From Dehalococcoidales bacterium (lineage in GTDB: Bacteria; Chloroflexota; Dehalococcoidia; Dehalococcoidales; UBA5627): a DNA stretch of 6,849 bases. Below, one piece after another: positions 1 to 5,202 of this stretch; the stretch's first letter is position 1; every line of letters starts with the position of its first letter. Under the pieces are notes generated by a model that saw nothing but the letters and a program-made list of their open reading frames with translations, made no database searches and was not told the origin of the DNA. The translations under genes and the position numbers were made by a program. The stretch spans positions 1-6,849 of the forward strand of contig JAAYNN010000044.1 in the NCBI GenBank assembly GCA_012520835.1, written 5' to 3'.

Positions 1-76
1 ATTTATCATAGATAGCGCTATTTTATCAAGGTCAGGCATTGAACTGTAGTAATGCCATTGCCCTTTTACCCTCATT

Positions 77-93
77 CCCGACAGGTCGGGGCG
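77..93. repeat. Palindromic repeat, CCCGAC/GTCGGG hairpin (copy 1)
   Basis: CCCGAC (77-82) and GTCGGG (85-90) are perfect inverted arms around a 2-nt centre. The 17 nt at 77-93 match the reverse complement of 391-407 at 15 of 17 positions. A related hairpin lies at 3073-3090, where the same CCCGA/TCGGG core has a different 4-nt centre. This looks like a degenerate REP-type extragenic palindrome. Confidence 0.6.
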
Positions 94-171
94 AAGCATC
101 TTGGGTGGGGAAAACAAATCTCAGGTTTCCCCCATCATCCTTTAGAACTCACAATAACACAAAGAAAGGAT

Positions 172-201
172 AAAAAGCCGCTCGTGTCCTTCGTCGGGCT
201 C
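172..201. repeat. 30-nt dispersed repeat, inverted partner at 3153-3182
   Basis: These 30 nt are identical to the reverse complement of 3153-3182 except at one position (29/30). Chance does not explain a match of this length between two non-coding gaps 3 kb apart. The core includes GTCCTTCGTCGGGCTC. It is a dispersed intergenic element. Confidence 0.75.
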
Positions 202-390
202 GAATCCAAAGCGGCGTCGAAAATAACCTCAAGGATTGCTTCGTCGCTGCTCTCCGATTTATACCCCTCCCCAGATTCTTCATTCGTCCCTCACGAATTC
301 AGAAAGACAATCAAGTTAAAAGTCATAGGGGTGACTATTGCTCGCCCACCCTTATATATGACAGACAATGCTGTTCGGTAGAGATTGCCA

Positions 391-407
391 CGCCCCGACT
401 TATCGGG
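391..407. repeat. Palindromic repeat, inverted copy of 77-93
   Basis: CCCGA (394-398) pairs with TCGGG (403-407) around a 4-nt loop. The reverse complement of the unit matches 77-93 at 15 of 17 positions. The two copies therefore form imperfect inverted ends of a roughly 331-bp segment. Confidence 0.6.
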
Positions 408-431
408 ACTTCGGTCGTTTCACTGCCTCTG

Positions 432-450
432 GAATGACAGATGGTCATTC
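432..450. repeat. Small hairpin just downstream of cysS
   Basis: GAATGAC (432-438) and GTCATTC (444-450) form a perfect 7-bp stem with a 5-nt loop, six bases below the cysS stop codon. A run of five T follows on the plus strand (453-457). On the minus strand, where cysS is transcribed, no T-tract follows. It is therefore a possible 3'-end stem for the cysS mRNA or another repeat fragment rather than a clear intrinsic terminator. Confidence 0.45.
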
Positions 451-455
451 GGTTT

Positions 456-1823
456 TTACTTCTTCTTCAGCGGCGTGATTTTGACGCCGGTAGGGGTATC
501 CTCGATGGCAACGCCTAAATCAGCCAGCTTCTGGCGGACGGCATCGGCCTCTTTCCAGTTCTTTTCTTTCCTGAAATTCGCACGTTCCTGAATCAGTTTC
601 TGGATCTCCGGATTTTCCTCATAGCTGACCGAAGCCAGCCGCAATCCCAGTACATTCTGCGCCAGCTCTGTCAATACCTTTTTAGCTTCCGAGATGTCGC
701 TGCCGGAATCGGCCGCCTGGTTGACAGCCCTGGCCAGGTCAAACAGCGAAGCCAGCGCCTGCGGGGTGTTGAAGTCGTCATCCATCGCCTCGATAAACAG
801 CTTGCGGTAGGGTTCCGGGTCGAGCCTGTTATCTGCATTTCCTGCGCTATCTTCCCTTTCGACGGTGCGCCTTAAACGCTCGGCGCCGCTCTGGGCTGCC
901 TGAAAGGCTTCCAGCGAATACTTCAAGGGGCTGCGGTAGTGCGAGTTCAAAACAAAAATCCTGATGGTGTCAGAGTTGTATTCCTTGAGCGCATCCTTGA
1001 TGGTAATCAGGTTGCCGAGCGACTTGCTCATCTTGTCTTCGCCGAGCTGGAGCAGTCCGTTATGCATCCAGTACTTGGCAAACGGCTTCTTGCCGGTAAA
1101 GCTTTCCGATTGTACAATTTCGTTCTCGTGGTGCGGGAATATCAGGTCGCTGCCGCCTCCGTGGATATCTATTTTTTCACCCAGGTATTTCAGCGACATG
1201 GCGCTGCACTCGATATGCCAGCCCGGCCTGCCTTCGCCCCACGGGCTTGTCCACGAAGGTTCCCCCGGTTTGGAGGCTTTCCAGAGTGTAAAATCCATGG
1301 GGTGCTCTTTATCCTGTTCGATTTCAATGCGTGCGCCCGCCATCATCGAATCCAGCGTGCGGTGTGCCAGCTTGCCGTAATCCGCTACCTTCGTCACCCT
1401 GAAATAGACGCTACCGTCCGCTTCATAGGCATAACCATTGTCGATAAGTCCCTGTACCACTTCGATGATTTTATCGATTTCGCCGGTCGCCCGCGGGTAG
1501 AAATCAGCCCTGACAACATTCAATGCATCCATGTCTGCAAGGAATTCATCTGAATAGAACTGCGCCAGTTCGTTTGCCGCAATGCCTTTCCTGTTGGCGC
1601 GGTCGATGATTTTATCGTCGATGTCGGTGAAGTTCTGCACGAATTTGAGCTTGTATCCGGCAAACTTGATGTAGCGTCTTATAACATCGAAAATTATATA
1701 GCTCATGGCATGCCCGATGTGGGCATCCGAGTAGGGCGTAACCCCGCAGACATATATGGTTACCTCATCGCCTTGCGGAACAAATTGCTCTTTTTTGGCA
1801 GACAGGGTGCTGTAAATTTTCAT
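456..1823 (-). CDS. cysS: Cysteinyl-tRNA synthetase
   Basis: Class I aminoacyl-tRNA synthetase (EC 6.1.1.16) that charges tRNA-Cys with cysteine in the cytoplasm. The 455-residue product has the usual family length (about 460). The HIGH signature is at residues 35-38 and KMSKS at 264-268. The four expected zinc ligands of the substrate-selecting site are present: C26 (in VCGVTPY), C206, H231 and E235, the last two within HHENE. The C-terminal DALR-type anticodon-region helices and the short basic end (ITPLKKK) look complete. The ATG at 1823 overlaps the ispF TGA by 4 nt. A GAGGAG ribosome site lies 5 nt upstream (1829-1834), so it is probably translated by coupling as the last gene of ispD-ispF-cysS. 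No anomalies were seen. Identification is essentially certain from the motifs. Confidence 0.98.
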   Translation of the reverse strand: MKIYSTLSAKKEQFVPQGDEVTIYVCGVTPYSDAHIGHAMSYIIFDVIRRYIKFAGYKLKFVQNFTDIDDKIIDRANRKGIAANELAQFYSDEFLADMDALNVVRADFYPRATGEIDKIIEVVQGLIDNGYAYEADGSVYFRVTKVADYGKLAHRTLDSMMAGARIEIEQDKEHPMDFTLWKASKPGEPSWTSPWGEGRPGWHIECSAMSLKYLGEKIDIHGGGSDLIFPHHENEIVQSESFTGKKPFAKYWMHNGLLQLGEDKMSKSLGNLITIKDALKEYNSDTIRIFVLNSHYRSPLKYSLEAFQAAQSGAERLRRTVEREDSAGNADNRLDPEPYRKLFIEAMDDDFNTPQALASLFDLARAVNQAADSGSDISEAKKVLTELAQNVLGLRLASVSYEENPEIQKLIQERANFRKEKNWKEADAVRQKLADLGVAIEDTPTGVKITPLKKK

Positions 1824-2299
1824 GAATTCTCCTCTTTGATTGTAGCTACCGCCCAGGCGACCATGCCCTCTTCGCGGCCGGCGAATCCCAGTTGTTCCGA
1901 GGTGTTGGCCTTGACGCTGACGGCGTCGATATCCGTTTTCATGGCGGCAGCCAGTTTTTTCCTGATATCATAGATATACCCCATTAACTTGGGCTGTTCG
2001 GCAACGATAACCGCATCCACATTCCCGACCACGTAACCTTTTTCTTTGAGTTTACTCATTACACAGTCAAGCAAAACCAGGCTGGAAATGCCTTTCAAAT
2101 CCGGGTCTCCGGGCGGGAAGTGCTGGCCGATATCCCCCAGTGCGGCAGCTCCCAGTAAAGCATCCATTATAGCGTGGGTTAAAACATCGGCATCGCTCCA
2201 GCCGATCAGCCCCTGCCGCGAGGGGATTTCCACTCCTCCCAGAACCAGCTTTAAATCCGGTGCCAAGCGGTGCACATCATAGCCAATACCAACGCGCAT
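1820..2299 (-). CDS. ispF: 2-C-methyl-D-erythritol 2,4-cyclodiphosphate synthase
   Basis: Catalyses the fifth step of the MEP isoprenoid pathway, cyclising CDP-methylerythritol 2-phosphate to ME-cPP with release of CMP (EC 4.6.1.12). The 159 residues match the family length (about 155-160). The metal ligands are visible: D8 and H10 in GIGYDVHRL, and H42 in the SDADVLTH segment. The LGDIGQHFPP loop (54-62) and a C-terminal EQLGFAGREEG motif are also typical. The start is supported by a strong AGGAGG at 2308-2313, 8 nt from the ATG and embedded in the last codons of ispD. It sits directly downstream of ispD, the enzyme two steps earlier in the pathway; the kinase IspE is not in the window. The gene is intact. 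Confidence 0.98.
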   Translation of the reverse strand: MRVGIGYDVHRLAPDLKLVLGGVEIPSRQGLIGWSDADVLTHAIMDALLGAAALGDIGQHFPPGDPDLKGISSLVLLDCVMSKLKEKGYVVGNVDAVIVAEQPKLMGYIYDIRKKLAAAMKTDIDAVSVKANTSEQLGFAGREEGMVAWAVATIKEENS

Positions 2300-2300
2300 T

Positions 2301-2984
2301 TTATGTTCCTCCTTTTACCAGAATTTCTGCCAGTGACAGGTCTATGGGTGTGGTTATTTTAATATTATCATAGGAGCCGGGATATAGTTTTACCGGGTAT
2401 CCCAGCCTCTCTACCAGCATGGCGTCGTCGGTCGAGCTTTTATCGCTCGAAGCGTACGCCTCTTTTATTATATCAAATCTGAAAACCTGGGGCGTCTGCA
2501 CCGCCCATAATTTATCGCGCGGCGGGGTAGCGGTTATAAATCCCTCATCCGAAGACATCTTGATAGTATCCGTAACGGGAACGGCTGCTGCTGCTGCTCC
2601 GCTCTCTTTTGCTTCTTCAAGTCCTTTTTCGATAAGCTTTACGGTAACCAGCGGGCGGGCGCCGTCATGAATGACAACCCATGCGCAGTCTTTTAAAAGT
2701 TTCAGGCCGTTGAATACGGATTCATAGCGCTCTTTGCCGCCGACGCAGATATCGGTAACTTTTTTCCAGCCGTATTCGACAGCAAGCCTCTTGCCGGCTT
2801 CGATATTATGCTTCCCCAGCACAATGACGATGCAGTCGACAGCCGGACAGTTCTCGAATACTTCCACTGTCCGGGCAAGCAAAGGCCTGTCGGCTATGGG
2901 GGAGAAGATTTTATCCACTCCTCCCATGCGTTCGCCCTTGCCGGCGGCTACGATGATGGCTCCAGTTTTATTACTCATATTCAT
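2301..2984 (-). CDS. ispD: 2-C-methyl-D-erythritol 4-phosphate cytidylyltransferase
   Basis: Transfers CMP from CTP to methylerythritol 4-phosphate in the MEP pathway (EC 2.7.7.60). The 227-residue protein has the usual length. It shows the nucleotide-binding loop AAGKGERMGG (13-22) with R19 and K25 in the positions expected for the catalytic Arg/Lys pair, GGKERYESV (82-90), HDGARP (106-111), QTPQVF, the TDDA segment and a C-terminal NIKITTP. An alanine run of five, encoded by a short GCA-type triplet repeat near 2584-2598, lies before VPVTDTIK and does not break the frame. First gene of the ispD-ispF-cysS operon; its TAA is 1 nt from the ispF ATG. The start is less certain than for its neighbours: there is no strong ribosome site, only a weak GGA about 6 nt upstream, and a second in-frame ATG lies two codons in (2978). 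Confidence 0.97.
   Translation of the reverse strand: MNMSNKTGAIIVAAGKGERMGGVDKIFSPIADRPLLARTVEVFENCPAVDCIVIVLGKHNIEAGKRLAVEYGWKKVTDICVGGKERYESVFNGLKLLKDCAWVVIHDGARPLVTVKLIEKGLEEAKESGAAAAAVPVTDTIKMSSDEGFITATPPRDKLWAVQTPQVFRFDIIKEAYASSDKSSTDDAMLVERLGYPVKLYPGSYDNIKITTPIDLSLAEILVKGGT
2308..2313 (-). promoter_or_regulatory. Shine-Dalgarno of ispF inside ispD 3' end
   Basis: AGGAGG on the minus strand lies 8 nt before the ispF ATG and overlaps the final Gly-Gly codons of ispD. It fixes the ispF start and implies translation tightly coupled to ispD. Confidence 0.8.
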
Positions 2985-3006
2985 TAGTTATCCGCTATTT
3001 TTAAGA

Positions 3007-3035
3007 AGTATTTTGATGTTAATCCTTTAAATCAA
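3007..3035 (-). promoter_or_regulatory. Possible promoter of the ispD-ispF-cysS operon
   Basis: On the minus strand, TTGATT (3030-3035) is followed after exactly 17 nt by AATACT (3007-3012), each matching 4 of 6 positions of the sigma-70 consensus. Transcription would begin near 3000, leaving a leader of only about 16 nt before ATG 2984, which fits the lack of a strong ribosome site there. The region is AT-rich, so a chance match is possible. Confidence 0.35.
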
Positions 3036-3057
3036 TTTAGGTTGTCATTAATTCCGA

Positions 3058-3103
3058 CGCCGTTATGGTTCGATCCCGATCTGTCGGGATTTCGTTCCGA
3101 ACC
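3058..3103. repeat. Nested palindromic repeat (CCCGA/TCGGG hairpin copy)
   Basis: The inner arms ATCCCGA (3073-3079) and TCGGGAT (3084-3090) are perfect with a 4-nt loop. The outer arms GGTTCG (3067-3072) and CGAACC (3098-3103) extend the structure. The left 16 nt (3058-3073) match the reverse complement of 4878-4893 at 15 of 16 positions, and the core is related to the hairpins at 77-90 and 394-407. This indicates a shared extragenic palindrome family. Confidence 0.65.
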
Positions 3104-3152
3104 ACGGAACTCAACCTTCTTCGATAATGCTATGATAATATCCGCGCATCCT

Positions 3153-3182
3153 GAGCCCGACGAAGGACACGAACGGCTTTTT
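3153..3182. repeat. 30-nt dispersed repeat, inverted partner of 172-201
   Basis: The reverse complement matches 172-201 at 29 of 30 positions. It lies about 60 nt from the hairpin at 3073-3090. The other copy also has a CCCGA/TCGGG hairpin within about 80 nt, so the two motifs may travel together. Confidence 0.75.
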
Positions 3183-3239
3183 AAACGCTCATCTCTATTG
3201 CATTGGGACAAGACTACGAGTAGCCGTGTTTTTTATTTT

Positions 3240-3276
3240 CCGCTCGCCCTGAGCTTGTCGAAGGGTCTAAGAGCGG
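3240..3276. repeat. Palindromic repeat with GAGCTTGTCGAAGGG core
   Basis: The outer arms CCGCTC (3240-3245) and GAGCGG (3271-3276) enclose the inner arms CCCT (3247-3250) and AGGG (3262-3265). The 17-nt core at 3251-3267 is an exact inverted copy of 4924-4940. This TTGTCGAAGGG-type unit is, from general knowledge, common between genes in several environmental bacterial genomes. Confidence 0.65.
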
Positions 3277-3305
3277 AGAAATCATGTATCAAAACGGTAT
3301 CCCCA

Positions 3306-3329
3306 AAACTATTGACTTGTCAATAGTTT
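3306..3329. promoter_or_regulatory. 24-bp palindrome, candidate operator overlapping a -35 box
   Basis: Perfect 11-bp arms (3306-3316 and 3319-3329) flank a 2-nt centre; the inner part reads TATTGAC-tt-GTCAATA. It is AT-rich, so it makes a poor RNA terminator but a good binding site for a dimeric regulator. It covers the -35 hexamer of the plus-strand promoter at 3312-3340, the usual geometry for repression. The half-site loosely recalls CRP/FNR-family sites (TTGA...TCAA), but the spacing differs and no regulator can be named. Confidence 0.45.
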
Positions 3330-3340
3330 AATGTAATAAT
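3312..3340 (+). promoter_or_regulatory. Near-consensus sigma-70 promoter
   Basis: TTGACT (3312-3317, 5 of 6) and AATAAT (3335-3340, 5 of 6) are separated by exactly 17 nt, which predicts a start near 3347. No open frame follows on the plus strand. What follows is two hairpins and a T-tract, so the product should be a short RNA antisense to the end of radA. Confidence 0.5.
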
Positions 3341-3346
3341 GATTAT

Positions 3347-3412
3347 ATAACATCCCCGATATGAGTAATATCGGGCCGACGGTCTCCCAGTTTCGGGAGG
3401 CCGTTTCTTTTA
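3347..3412 (+). ncRNA. Candidate small RNA, about 66 nt, two hairpins
   Basis: Predicted from structure alone; it matches no RNA family I recognise. After the promoter at 3312-3340 come a perfect 8-bp hairpin (CCCGATAT 3355-3362, 5-nt loop, ATATCGGG 3368-3375), then a second 10-bp hairpin (3379-3404) followed by a T-rich run. The 3' end overlaps the radA stop codon region on the opposite strand, so it could act as an antisense or independent small RNA. It may instead be a roadblock ending stray plus-strand transcription before radA, or paired stems stabilising the radA mRNA 3' end. The exact ends are estimates. Confidence 0.35.
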
Positions 3413-3414
3413 TT
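3379..3414 (+). terminator. Intrinsic terminator, plus strand
   Basis: ACGGTCTCCC (3379-3388) and GGGAGGCCGT (3395-3404) pair over 10 bp with one T-G wobble and a 6-nt loop, followed by TTCTTTTATT (3405-3414). The T-tract is on the plus strand. On the minus strand (radA direction) no T-run follows, so it would be a weaker terminator for radA. Confidence 0.65.
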
Positions 3415-4798
3415 CCTCTGCTTTATCTTCGTTTTTCCTACCGGTCAACCCGGCTTTAATGGCTTCCCTCAAAGTTCCAACCGGAATCAACTGAATATCC
3501 TTGGTATGAATATGCCTTGCGCTTGCGGCAGGCAGAATGCATTTTTTAAAACCGAGGCGCGTCGCTTCGGAGATGCGCCTTTCCGGCTGAGAAACGCCGC
3601 GCAGTTCGCCGCTCAATCCGATTTCACCGACCGCCACCATTTCCGGGTCCACCCCTTCGTCCTTATAGCTGGATGCTATGGCAATGGCAATTGCCAGATC
3701 GGCTGCCGGTTCGTTGATTCGAATGCCCCCTGTAGCATTGACGATAATATCCTGGTTGCCAAGCTTCAAATAGGCGCGGCGGCTTAAGACTGCCGCAATC
3801 ATCAGCAATCTGCCGAAATCGACTCCGTTGGCAGTGCGGCGCGGAAGCCCGAAAGCGGTGGTATTGGTGAGCGCCTGTATTTCCACCAGCAGCGGACGGC
3901 TGCCTTCCAGCGTCGGTACAACCGCCGAGCCGATGGCCTGTTCCAGCCTCTGCGACAGAAAGACCTGCGACGGGTTGGTTACTTCCACCATGCCCTCGGT
4001 CTTCATCTCGAAAATGCCTACTTCGTTGGTGGAACCGAACCTGTTCTTTGCCGAGCGCAGTAACCTGTAGGAGCTGAATTGTTCGCCTTCGAGGTATAGA
4101 ACGCAGTCAACGATATGCTCTAAAACCTTGGGGCCGGCGATGGCTCCCTCCTTGGTGACATGTCCTGTGATAATGACCGGCACATGGCTGGTTTTTGCCC
4201 AGTGCATCAGTCTCATGGTGCATTCACGTACCTGCACGATGCTGCCGGCAGTGGGTTCCAGTTCCGGCAGGGAAACCGCCTGGATGGAATCGATGACCAC
4301 CAGGCAGGGGTTCATGGCATCGATATGGCCGATAACGGATTCGAGGTCGGTTTCGGAGAGCACATAGAGGTGGTCGCTGTCGATGCCAAGCCTTGCAGCC
4401 CTCAGCTTGGTCTGGCGCGGTGTTTCCTCTCCCGATACATAGACCACTTCCCGTCCGTCCGCTGCCAGGCAGGCGCAAGCCTGCAATAAAAGCGTCGATT
4501 TGCCGATGCCCGGTTCTCCGCCAAGCAGTACCAGCGAGCCGGATACCAGGCCGCCGCCCAGTACGCGGTTAAACTCGGAGAGCGCCAGCGGGGTGCGCTC
4601 TTCGGGCGGGGTTTTAACCTGTGACAATCTCTGCGGACTGTTATCCCTGTTGACGGGTCTTGCTGCCGCTGTCGGGGCAACCACCTTTTCGACAAGGGTA
4701 TTCCACTCGCCGCAGGCCGGGCATTTGCCTTCCCATCTGTGGCTTTCCTTGCCGCATTGTTGGCAGACGTACATGGTGCGCGATTTGCTTACCGCCAT
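3410..4798 (-). CDS. radA: DNA repair protein RadA (Sms)
   Basis: RecA-like ATPase with a role in recombination, where it helps branch migration and processing of recombination intermediates. The 462 residues match the usual length (about 455-460). An N-terminal C4 zinc finger uses C12, C15, C26 and C29. The Walker A GEPGIGKS is at 94-101, the Walker B-like LVVID at 166-170, and the RadA-specific KNRFG at 251-255. The C-terminal third is the Lon-like domain, where the segment NEPAADL stands in place of a Lon protease active-site serine, as is usual for RadA, so no protease activity is expected. The ATG at 4798 has an AAGGA site 6 nt upstream; a later Met at residue 9 would also retain the zinc finger. 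It lies upstream of ispD on the same strand but 425 nt away, with a terminator-like element between, so it is probably a separate transcript. Confidence 0.98.
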   Translation of the reverse strand: MAVSKSRTMYVCQQCGKESHRWEGKCPACGEWNTLVEKVVAPTAAARPVNRDNSPQRLSQVKTPPEERTPLALSEFNRVLGGGLVSGSLVLLGGEPGIGKSTLLLQACACLAADGREVVYVSGEETPRQTKLRAARLGIDSDHLYVLSETDLESVIGHIDAMNPCLVVIDSIQAVSLPELEPTAGSIVQVRECTMRLMHWAKTSHVPVIITGHVTKEGAIAGPKVLEHIVDCVLYLEGEQFSSYRLLRSAKNRFGSTNEVGIFEMKTEGMVEVTNPSQVFLSQRLEQAIGSAVVPTLEGSRPLLVEIQALTNTTAFGLPRRTANGVDFGRLLMIAAVLSRRAYLKLGNQDIIVNATGGIRINEPAADLAIAIAIASSYKDEGVDPEMVAVGEIGLSGELRGVSQPERRISEATRLGFKKCILPAASARHIHTKDIQLIPVGTLREAIKAGLTGRKNEDKAEE

Positions 4799-4821
4799 TT
4801 TCTTTCCTTTAATTTATGTCG

Positions 4822-4835
4822 TTGCGAGTTCGCAA
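4822..4835. repeat. TTGCGA-gt-TCGCAA palindrome upstream of radA
   Basis: Perfect 6-bp arms around a 2-nt centre, 24 nt before the radA ATG, thus probably within its leader or promoter. The sequence resembles fragments of the common GTCATTGCGAG-type extragenic repeats. An operator role is possible but unsupported. Confidence 0.4.
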
Positions 4836-4859
4836 TAAAGTTGGCTTAGACCATCCAGG

Positions 4860-4893
4860 CCGTTCGTGGTGAGTCTGTCGAACCACAACGGCG
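4860..4893. repeat. Imperfect palindromic repeat
   Basis: CCGTT-c-GTGGT (4860-4870) pairs with ACCACAACGG (4882-4891) with one bulged base. The right part (4878-4893) matches the reverse complement of 3058-3073 at 15 of 16 positions. Confidence 0.6.
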
Positions 4894-4923
4894 GTATAAT
4901 TATCAATATAATTTCCTCTCATT

Positions 4924-4949
4924 GACCCTTCGACAAGCTCGGCGAACGG
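4924..4949. repeat. Dispersed repeat, inverted partner of 3240-3267
   Basis: The first 17 nt (4924-4940) are the exact reverse complement of 3251-3267. The flanking CGAACGG resembles the outer arm of that copy after a 2-nt gap and one substitution. Confidence 0.65.
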
Positions 4950-5164
4950 AAATCATAATACATCGCAAAGACAATTTATTTTATCCAGTCTCCATTATAC
5001 AATATGCGCCTGCCGGGTAACAGAAAAATATGCAACGTCTCATCTGTCCGTCGTCTGATAATCTTGCTGTGTGATTATTTTAACATATCAGGTTGGTATA
5101 TCGATATATAAAATAGATGATGGCACAAATTAATGATCTGGTTTTGCGGGGGATATTTTTTTGT

Positions 5165-5170
5165 GATAAT
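5165..5170 (+). promoter_or_regulatory. Possible extended -10 element of ddh
   Basis: TG-T-GATAAT (5162-5170) fits an extended -10 box, with the hexamer at 5 of 6. No good -35 is present; TTGCGG at 5144-5149 gives a short 15-nt spacer. The leader would be about 26 nt. It is followed by GGGAGG (5188-5193), 9 nt before the ddh ATG, which supports that start. Confidence 0.35.
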
Positions 5171-5202
5171 ATGGCAATCATGTCATCGGGAGGGGCCTGA
5201 AA

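Larger units (their letters stand above)
1..455. other. Gene-free region with degenerate palindromic repeats
   Basis: No convincing coding sequence was found. The only long plus-strand reading frame (52-381) runs straight through repeat units, has no ribosome binding site and gives a low-complexity product resembling no family I know. The stretch contains hairpins at 77-90, 394-407 and 432-450, and a 30-nt unit at 172-201 that recurs inverted at 3153-3182. A perfect 10-bp palindrome lies at 12-21. It sits downstream of cysS, so part of it is probably the 3' untranslated region of the operon. I see no clear minus-strand terminator: the hairpin nearest the cysS stop has no T-tract on that strand. 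Confidence 0.6.
2985..3409. other. Repeat-rich intergenic gap with candidate small RNA cassette
   Basis: This is the gap between the start of ispD and the end of radA. From left to right it holds a possible ispD promoter (3007-3035, minus), three palindromic or dispersed repeats (3058-3103, 3153-3182, 3240-3276), and a plus-strand promoter/palindrome/hairpin/terminator cassette (3306-3414). The plus-strand frame at 3042-3326 is made of the repeat units, lacks a ribosome site and is not accepted as a gene. Confidence 0.6.
4799..5202. other. Divergent intergenic gap between radA and ddh with repeats
   Basis: About 400 bp between two genes that point away from each other. The left half holds palindromes at 4822-4835, 4860-4891 and 4924-4949. 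The right half is AT-rich and should hold the ddh promoter. Two perfect TATAAT hexamers occur at 4895-4900 and 4907-4912 without recognisable -35 boxes. I could not identify a convincing radA promoter. No coding region was seen: the frame starting at 5133 overlaps the ddh start in another frame and has no family resemblance. Confidence 0.55.

Noticed and set aside
52..381. Plus-strand open frame of 109 codons
   Set aside because: It passes through the palindromic repeats, has no ribosome binding site and gives a product with no recognisable domain; open by chance.
939..1553. 204-codon plus-strand frame
   Set aside because: It lies wholly within cysS on the opposite strand, where all catalytic motifs are intact; an antisense shadow.
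2584..2598. GCA-type triplet repeat in ispD as a phase-variable tract
   Set aside because: Only five units of a trinucleotide; changes would add or remove alanines without shifting the frame, so no on/off switching is expected.
3067..3103. tRNA-like T-loop (GGTTCGATCCC)
   Set aside because: The flanking bases do not make a T-stem around the loop, and no anticodon arm or acceptor stem can be drawn. It is better explained as part of the nested palindromic repeat.
3042..3326. Plus-strand open frame of 94 codons before the small RNA cassette
   Set aside because: It consists mainly of three repeat units (3058-3103, 3153-3182, 3240-3276), has no ribosome site, and ends inside the palindrome at the promoter.
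3240..4949. CRISPR-like repeats
   Set aside because: Copies are few, inverted relative to each other, unequal in length and not regularly spaced, with genes between them.
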